Shown piece after piece: positions 4,766-7,298 of a stretch of 7,298 bases of DNA. The notes below the pieces were generated by a model that saw only the letters and a list, made by a program, of their open reading frames with translations, had not been told where the DNA came from and did not search any database. The stretch lies in NCBI GenBank assembly GCA_020054175.1, contig JAGVLR010000134.1:1-7298 (forward strand), given 5' to 3'. This stretch comes from Candidatus Dadabacteria bacterium. Its GTDB lineage: Bacteria > Desulfobacterota_D > UBA1144 > Nemesobacterales > UBA2774. Positions within the stretch are counted from its first letter, which is position 1. Each line of letters opens with the position of its first letter. The translations under genes were made by a program, and so were the position numbers.

Positions 4766-6529
4766 ATGATGCCTTTGTTTCTAATTTTAATGCTTACGGC
4801 CAGTTTCGCCAATGCCGGGGAGGAGCCTTACGACTGGAAGGCCGACTGGACGCTTGAGGAGACTTTCTCAATAGAGATAGATACAGAGGGCTACCATTTC
4901 CCATCCGCCATAGCTTTCATTCCCGAGCCCGGCAATGGGCCCAAAGACCCGCTTTATTTCGTCACCGAGCTCAGGGGAAAAGTGAAAGTAGTCGCCAACG
5001 ACAGGTCTGTTCATACATTCGCCGAAGATTTTTTCACGCTCGTCCCGAGAGCGGAGCTGCCCTCTTTCGGTGGGGAAATGGGCATGGCCGGTATATGCCT
5101 CGACCCGGGGTCGGGCTACGTTTTCGTCACGTTCACCTATCAGGATGAAAAAGGGATACTCAGGAATAACATGGTAAGATTCGAATCCGAGCCGGGGACG
5201 TTTTCTCTGAAGCCCGTTTCGCAAACCGCATTCACGGAGGTTTTCGTCGAAGAACAATCTGCGCCTTCGCACCAGATAGGGCCGTGTCAGGTTCACGGCA
5301 ATCAGCTTTATGTGAGCGTCGGCGACGCATTTGCGACAGGCGGCCTGCGGAAGAAGAGCCAGGATATAAATTCGCTCCTGGGAAAGGTGCTCCGCATGAC
5401 GCTCGATGGAAAGCCGATAAAGACAAATCCATACTACGTCGACGACGATGTAAAGAAGGCGAGGAATTATGTATGGGCTTCGGGCTTCCGAAATCCGTTT
5501 GGTCTCAGCATTGTGGACGGCCGGGTTTTCGTCGCCGACAACGGCAAGAACGTCGACAGGTTTATAGAAATTAGTGGAGGGGTGAATTACGGCTGGGACG
5601 GCTCTGACATGAGCATTTCCACGAACGCGCTTGCAGTGTTTTTCCCGGCGCAGGGCGTGGCGCAGATGGATTTCGCGCGGTGCGCGTCGGAGGCTTTGCC
5701 GGCCGGATTTGCCCGGAAGTTTTACGTTACCCTCTGCGGAGACCCGGATACGGATCCGATAAAAGATCCCGGACGGGGAGTAATGATGCTCGACTACGAT
5801 TTCGGGGCCGGCAAGTTAGCATCTGTGCCGGACTATTTCTTAAAATACAGGGGCTCCTCTTTTCAGGTGTTTGCCGGCCTCGCTGTAGGTCCTGACGGCT
5901 TGTATCTAGCGCCTATACTGCCGTTCAAAGATGGGAGAAGCCCTATCCTTAAAGTAAAGTATTCCGGACCCGGAGCGCACCCCCACACATTCGAGAACGA
6001 AAGAGATCCGCAGCAGCTTCTGGAAGCGCGCGGATGCTACGGATGCCACACGCTCGGCGAAAACGGATGGGGCACGGCGGGACCGAATCTCGACAGGAAA
6101 CAGATGGTCGCACGCCTTAAGAGTAAACTATTCTCGCCCACATACGTGCAGAATACCTTCTCGCTCGACTCGCTCGATATTGAGCCGTACAAAAGCTACA
6201 AGGATGCGCGGAAAGAAGTCCTCGAAAGTAAGGGTATGGACAGGATTAATATCTGGGTGAAGTATCACATACTCGAGCCGAAATTCGATAATCCTTACTC
6301 CATTATGCCGAATGTGGGGCTTACGGATGACGAGGCCGTAGCGATTACGGATTTTCTCATAGGGAAAGACACAAGCTTTCAAAGCGAAATGAAAAGGACG
6401 GCCTGGGATTCGATAACGAGCTACATACCGGAGCTGAGATACAGGCACATGGTATACAGCTTTCTAATTGGGCTTGGCCTGGCGCTGGTCATCGTTATCG
6501 TTTTCTTGGGGCGCCCGAAGAAGGGTTAG
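4766..6529 (+). CDS. PQQ-type glucose/sorbosone dehydrogenase family protein fused to cytochrome c, membrane anchored
   Basis: 587 residues from ATG 4766. This start gives a 17-residue signal peptide (cleavage before GEEP) exactly as long as in the neighbouring paralogue; a TTG at 4757 is the alternative. Residues about 25-400 form a beta-propeller of the soluble glucose/aldose-sugar dehydrogenase family. The catalytic-base position is kept as SHQIGPC (His169, equivalent to the HQSG motif of the Acinetobacter enzyme), and GFRNPFG (Arg242) matches its substrate-site GHRNPQG. Residues about 411-535 are a class I cytochrome c: CYGCH (424-428) binds haem, and Met514 in SIMPNVGL is the likely sixth ligand. 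Residues 561-582 are a membrane helix followed by RPKKG, giving a tail anchor with the domains in the periplasm. Expected role: oxidise a sugar or alcohol with PQQ and pass electrons to the haem and then the respiratory chain. Substrate unknown. Cofactor use is inferred from the family. No Shine-Dalgarno is seen. Confidence 0.92.
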   Translation: MMPLFLILMLTASFANAGEEPYDWKADWTLEETFSIEIDTEGYHFPSAIAFIPEPGNGPKDPLYFVTELRGKVKVVANDRSVHTFAEDFFTLVPRAELPSFGGEMGMAGICLDPGSGYVFVTFTYQDEKGILRNNMVRFESEPGTFSLKPVSQTAFTEVFVEEQSAPSHQIGPCQVHGNQLYVSVGDAFATGGLRKKSQDINSLLGKVLRMTLDGKPIKTNPYYVDDDVKKARNYVWASGFRNPFGLSIVDGRVFVADNGKNVDRFIEISGGVNYGWDGSDMSISTNALAVFFPAQGVAQMDFARCASEALPAGFARKFYVTLCGDPDTDPIKDPGRGVMMLDYDFGAGKLASVPDYFLKYRGSSFQVFAGLAVGPDGLYLAPILPFKDGRSPILKVKYSGPGAHPHTFENERDPQQLLEARGCYGCHTLGENGWGTAGPNLDRKQMVARLKSKLFSPTYVQNTFSLDSLDIEPYKSYKDARKEVLESKGMDRINIWVKYHILEPKFDNPYSIMPNVGLTDDEAVAITDFLIGKDTSFQSEMKRTAWDSITSYIPELRYRHMVYSFLIGLGLALVIVIVFLGRPKKG

Positions 6530-6570
6530 ATTCCCTACCCTGAAATTTCGTTCTTTGTCTGTGGTCGGGA

Positions 6571-6576
6571 TATAAT
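6571..6576 (+). promoter_or_regulatory. Possible -10 element before the second dehydrogenase gene
   Basis: A perfect TATAAT lies 22 nt before the ATG in the 69-nt spacer. The best -35 at usable spacing is TTCGTT (6547-6552, 18-bp spacer), which is poor. If used, the transcript would have a leader of only about 16 nt. Read-through from the first gene is the alternative. Confidence 0.25.
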
Positions 6577-6598
6577 TGTGTGATATATTTTGACCGGC

Positions 6599-7298
6599 AT
6601 GAAGTCTCTATCCCTGATATTTATCCTCGTGGCTGCCCTCGCATACGCCGGGGAAGAGCCATACGGCTGGAAAGACGACTGGACTCTCCTTGAAGATTTC
6701 GCAATCGAAATAGATACCGAAGGCTACCATTTCCCTACCGCTATCGCATTCGTTCCGGAGCCGGGGACCGGGCCGAAGGACCCGCTTTACTTTGTCACCG
6801 AGCTTCGCGGCAGGATTAAGGTCGTGACAAATGACAGGACGGTGCACACTTTCGCTGAAGGGTTTTTCGAGCTGAAGCCGCTCGAAGAGCTTCCCGCACA
6901 ATCAGGAGAGGCGGGGCTTGCCGGCATATGCCTCGATTCCTCGAAGGGGTATGTGTTTGTGACCTTCGCTTATCAGGATGAGAAAGGGATTCTCCGAAAT
7001 AATATAATGAGGTTCGATTCCTTGCCCGGCACTTTTTCTCTCGAGCCTGTTTCGAAAACCGCGTTCACTCAAATATTCTCGGACGAATACACGAACCCGT
7101 CTCATCAGATAGGCGCGTGCCAGGTCGAGGACGGCTTTTTATATGCTGGCGTAGGGGACGGGCGTATCTGGAGCGATCTCCATAAGGACGTGTACAGCGG
7201 AAGCCAGAGCCTCGACTCACTTCAGGGGAAGATAATCCGAATGACAACGGACGGCAAGCCGGTGAAGGATAATCCTTATTACGTGGACGACGATATCA
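6599..7298 (+). CDS. Tandem paralogue of the dehydrogenase, 5' part only (runs off right edge)
   Basis: An open frame of 233 codons starts at ATG 6599-6601 and is still open at the window end. The signal peptide MKSLSLIFILVAALAYA is followed by GEEPYGWKDDWTL. Aligned without gaps to the upstream protein from GEEP through VGD, 124 of 170 residues are identical (my hand count, about 73%). The catalytic-type His (His169, SHQIGAC) is kept, as are both cysteines of GICLD and IGxCQV. After VGD it has four extra residues and a different loop (GRIWSDLHKDVYSGSQS), close to the active-site His in sequence. Whether it also carries a cytochrome c domain and membrane anchor cannot be seen. It starts 69 nt after the first gene, so they may be co-transcribed. 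No Shine-Dalgarno is present. Confidence 0.92.
   Translation, partial: MKSLSLIFILVAALAYAGEEPYGWKDDWTLLEDFAIEIDTEGYHFPTAIAFVPEPGTGPKDPLYFVTELRGRIKVVTNDRTVHTFAEGFFELKPLEELPAQSGEAGLAGICLDSSKGYVFVTFAYQDEKGILRNNIMRFDSLPGTFSLEPVSKTAFTQIFSDEYTNPSHQIGACQVEDGFLYAGVGDGRIWSDLHKDVYSGSQSLDSLQGKIIRMTTDGKPVKDNPYYVDDDI

Noticed and set aside
5232..5895. Arg-rich frames on both strands within the first dehydrogenase gene
   Set aside because: These are shadows of the conserved propeller coding sequence; none has a start site or domain.
6521..6545. Hairpin after the first dehydrogenase stop (AGGGT pairing with ACCCT)
   Set aside because: Only 5 bp with a 10-nt loop and no T-run after it, so it is not a credible terminator.

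Overview
The window reads as a chromosomal segment from a free-living Gram-negative bacterium. Sec signal peptides, lipoprotein signals, a periplasmic c-type cytochrome domain and a PilZ domain all point that way. Strong Shine-Dalgarno sequences (AGGAGG, GAGGTGAT) and a near-consensus sigma-70 promoter are present. Frequent ATA, AGG and CTC codons would suit a deltaproteobacterium-like or related environmental lineage, but the phylum cannot be fixed from this sequence. There is no sign of phage, transposon, CRISPR, rRNA or tRNA.

Left part (1-2445), all on the minus strand: the 5' end of a lipoprotein gene cut by the window edge; a long AT-rich gap holding a GC-rich hairpin; a lipoprotein with a PPC-type domain, a Pro/Thr-rich linker and a C-terminal blue-copper (cupredoxin) domain; and a small, very acidic, repeat-containing secreted protein of unknown function. 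These encode exported or surface proteins.

Middle (2446-4519): a divergent intergenic region carries a near-perfect promoter (TTGAAA-17-TATAAT) and a roughly 168-nt leader in front of a two-gene operon. The operon encodes a polyphosphate kinase 2 (ppk2) and a Nudix hydrolase, whose reading frames overlap by 8 nt. The Nudix gene converges, with 9 nt between stop codons, on a minus-strand single-domain PilZ (c-di-GMP receptor) gene.

Right part (4766-7298), plus strand: two tandem paralogues of a periplasmic glucose/sorbosone-dehydrogenase-type beta-propeller. The first is complete. It has a signal peptide, the propeller, a CxxCH cytochrome c domain and a C-terminal membrane anchor, which suggests a PQQ-type dehydrogenase passing electrons to its own haem and then to the respiratory chain. 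The second starts 69 nt downstream and runs off the right edge. It is about 73% identical to the first over 170 hand-aligned residues.

The most notable items are the tandem dehydrogenase-cytochrome pair, the ppk2-Nudix operon with its long leader and a Nudix box lacking one signature Glu, and the PPC-cupredoxin lipoprotein whose linker resembles that of the truncated lipoprotein. I did not find convincing evidence for a wholly new defence or mobile system.
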